A stretch of 7,081 nucleotides of DNA, from the NCBI GenBank assembly GCA_902783765.1, contig CACZSB010000219.1, forward strand, positions 1 through 7,081, given 5' to 3'. Origin of the DNA: an uncultured Lachnospiraceae bacterium (GTDB taxonomy: Bacteria; Bacillota; Clostridia; Lachnospirales; Lachnospiraceae). The translations under genes and the position numbers were made by a program. Numbering within the stretch: the stretch's first letter is position 1; each line of letters begins with the position of its first letter. The notes beneath the pieces were generated by a model. That model saw only the letters and a list, made by a program, of their open reading frames with translations. It did no database searches and had not been told where the DNA came from. Below, in pieces: positions 6,801-7,081 of this stretch.

Positions 6801-7081
6801 ATCAGCTTCGTAAGATCCATGCCGAAGGCACCGGCGTTCGTAAGCGAATTCTTAGTCTGATAGGAATAGGAAAAGACGATGCTGCCCTGGGGCTTTAAAC
6901 TGAAATAGACTTCCGTTTCCGATGTCCGCTCCGCATCATCGGAGGCCGACAGTTCCAGGGTGCCGGGCCTGACGCCCGCCGAGATAAGAGGCAGCGTATA
7001 GTGGATCCTGACCGTTTCCCGGCCGGTATTTTCCAGAATCAGGCGGGTTACGACCGTATCCGAAGCTTCGTCGATCTGTAT
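3881..7081 (-). CDS. Large protein of tandem ~540-residue repeats, unknown function, 5' end outside window
   Basis: I do not recognise this family. The frame is open from the TAA at 3881-3883 to the window edge, giving 1066 visible residues. The ATG at 6818-6820 is internal, because the 87 codons before it have no stop and match the sequence before the second repeat. Numbered from the edge, the order is: beta-rich domain 1 (1-87, cut), core 1 (about 88-540), beta-rich domain 2 (about 543-630), core 2 (631-1066). The cores share YRNL-x-GSRD-x-EP (156-167 and 699-710), WFREG, EP-x-LAGV (295-301 and 828-834) and PAFT-x-Y (446-451 and 991-996). The beta domains share T-R-L-x-L-E-N-x-G and look like an alternating-strand sandwich. 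Each core has a less conserved, probably helical middle. The C-terminus is an Ala/Arg/Glu-rich helix. No membrane segment or cell-wall signal is seen in the visible part. Export is plausible from its coupling to a lipoprotein gene but cannot be judged without the N-terminus. Confidence 0.88.
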   Translation of the reverse strand: MQIDEASDTVVTRLILENTGRETVRIHYTLPLISAGVRPGTLELSASDDAERTSETEVYFSLKPQGSIVFSYSYQTKNSLTNAGAFGMDLTKLIFGEGGRIGRFAVAVSMKEEDLPLIDEIFPVNYCIDGCWIFVELYDFTPSSLLDRFYIAKETYRNLKGSRDFEPNEEQQAVLENYRQWFREGIGVAIPGAEEGGVPRMFAEMIGAEITPGTAYLQRYMEHFSRLEEGNIHFQRIVSGLILREMIWQEAEPELIASFFSVGMTDSIGPAVRELLRQAVYGDEMYTVAVGLTREPALAGVTLHKAQMIPGPDERFEWVPAQEITLLAAEPSGFYHVKHQEEYSLFRTIVIRDAASYGDDELRAYLETVGVDVFARQMLLDDREDQVEVNVPGSDWQTYDGFFSCPKDGPLNAGDLLEAHQLTETNYLSISVSEREDAFAASLSVPAFTHYIGLIYQEDDETHYFALSGAEGYLSAMTGLPFYRFIADCEKGLTLRQAAQEKRAAKAAEVDGRIRPLEALTLQEVPFYESGDCTGLYMLAFDMEIWEESDKVTTRLLLENSGGAPVTACLPLPVLRNGAAEGSLNIIESGGEAALVAGNRIYLALPPGGILSLSYRYLTASRLIHAGAVALDLSQLVFVEGGRVGRFSAALTLREEDIPLVTEIFPLNYRFDGRTVSLVLYDFAPNRLLNRFSISKDSYRNLMGSRDWEPTDAELYILAHYRKWFREGFPLPEDAVPDDRSLPWDQGVFNDPGCAFSLEAGSSALYPVMLHLCLRTLQTRGLLTKDWVNTFLLEHRDVTSLAPLTRESLKQIAFADEPVLAAVEYAAEPSLAGVPLYVAEWRERRNGEEREWIREFMPVNEGRLLRAVPQEVLFFNYKGENLRVMMLSDVSDIPAVELQDTLDALGISLYIRTKLMDNREGAYGTLTYSTEEMPEETRYRNAYFSLPQGSLLTREALGKALRSSYVNIWDGDDYFDIQIREDSQLAALTIPAFTQYAGIVETEEEKAMVTIMTFCSNPLDSDYGLKDYRTILSGRETALALADREAALAARRDAITEKIEKALNAP
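3884..5455 (-). repeat. Repeat unit 2 of the large protein
   Basis: Coding repeat: beta-rich domain 2 (from the Met codon at 5453-5455) and core 2 (from 5191). It ends with the protein, at a helical tail equivalent to the one that precedes beta domain 2 in unit 1. The DNA of the two units has diverged strongly, so the duplication is old rather than a recent or slipping repeat. Confidence 0.8.
5456..7081 (-). repeat. Repeat unit 1 of the large protein
   Basis: Coding repeat: beta-rich domain 1 followed by core 1, with its left part possibly beyond the window. The first 80 residues of core 1 (codons from 6820 down) align with those of core 2 without a gap, 46 identical by hand count. The opening 20 residues of the beta domain match 12 of 20. 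The boundary chosen is the codon before the equivalent beta domain of unit 2. Confidence 0.8.

Overview
The window looks like a stretch of chromosome from a moderately GC-rich, low-complexity-free Gram-positive bacterium, most likely a gut-type Clostridia (Oscillospiraceae-like). That placement is an inference. It rests on strong AGGAGG-type ribosome binding sites, near-consensus SigA-type promoters with 17-bp spacers, a cytoplasmic M3B oligoendopeptidase F, a tRNA-Thr with no encoded CCA, and a lipoprotein with a Thr/Pro/Glu-rich linker. I see no insertion sequence, integrase, CRISPR array or phage gene. No stretch longer than about 200 bases lacks a gene.

Left part (1-2190). A tRNA-Ser(GGA), cut by the left edge, lies on the minus strand behind a perfect-consensus promoter and a 7-bp leader hairpin. 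Upstream of it, on the same strand, is pepF (176-1987), read from a promoter at 2078-2106. The 200-bp gap between pepF and tadA holds two divergent promoters. The tadA promoter contains a 12-bp palindrome and would start transcription almost exactly at the ribosome binding site.

Middle (2188-2811). tadA makes the tRNA wobble adenosine deaminase. The -35 box of a strong tRNA promoter overlaps its stop codon, and a complete tRNA-Thr(GGT) follows, directly abutted by a T6 run. So this half of the window is mostly translation machinery (two tRNAs and one tRNA-modifying enzyme) plus a peptide-recycling enzyme.

Right part (2833-7081, minus strand). A two-gene operon converges on the tRNA-Thr. The upstream gene is very large. 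Its reading frame is open to the window edge, so the apparent ATG at 6820 is internal. The visible 1066 residues are two diverged tandem copies of a unit of about 540 residues that I do not recognise. Ten bases downstream, with its ribosome binding site against the previous stop codon, is a PstS-like phosphate-binding-family lipoprotein. No permease or ATPase gene (pstC, pstA, pstB) is visible. The pairing of an orphan binding lipoprotein with a giant duplicated protein is the least explained and most interesting part of the window. A joint role at the cell surface is a guess, because the N-terminus of the large protein is outside the window.
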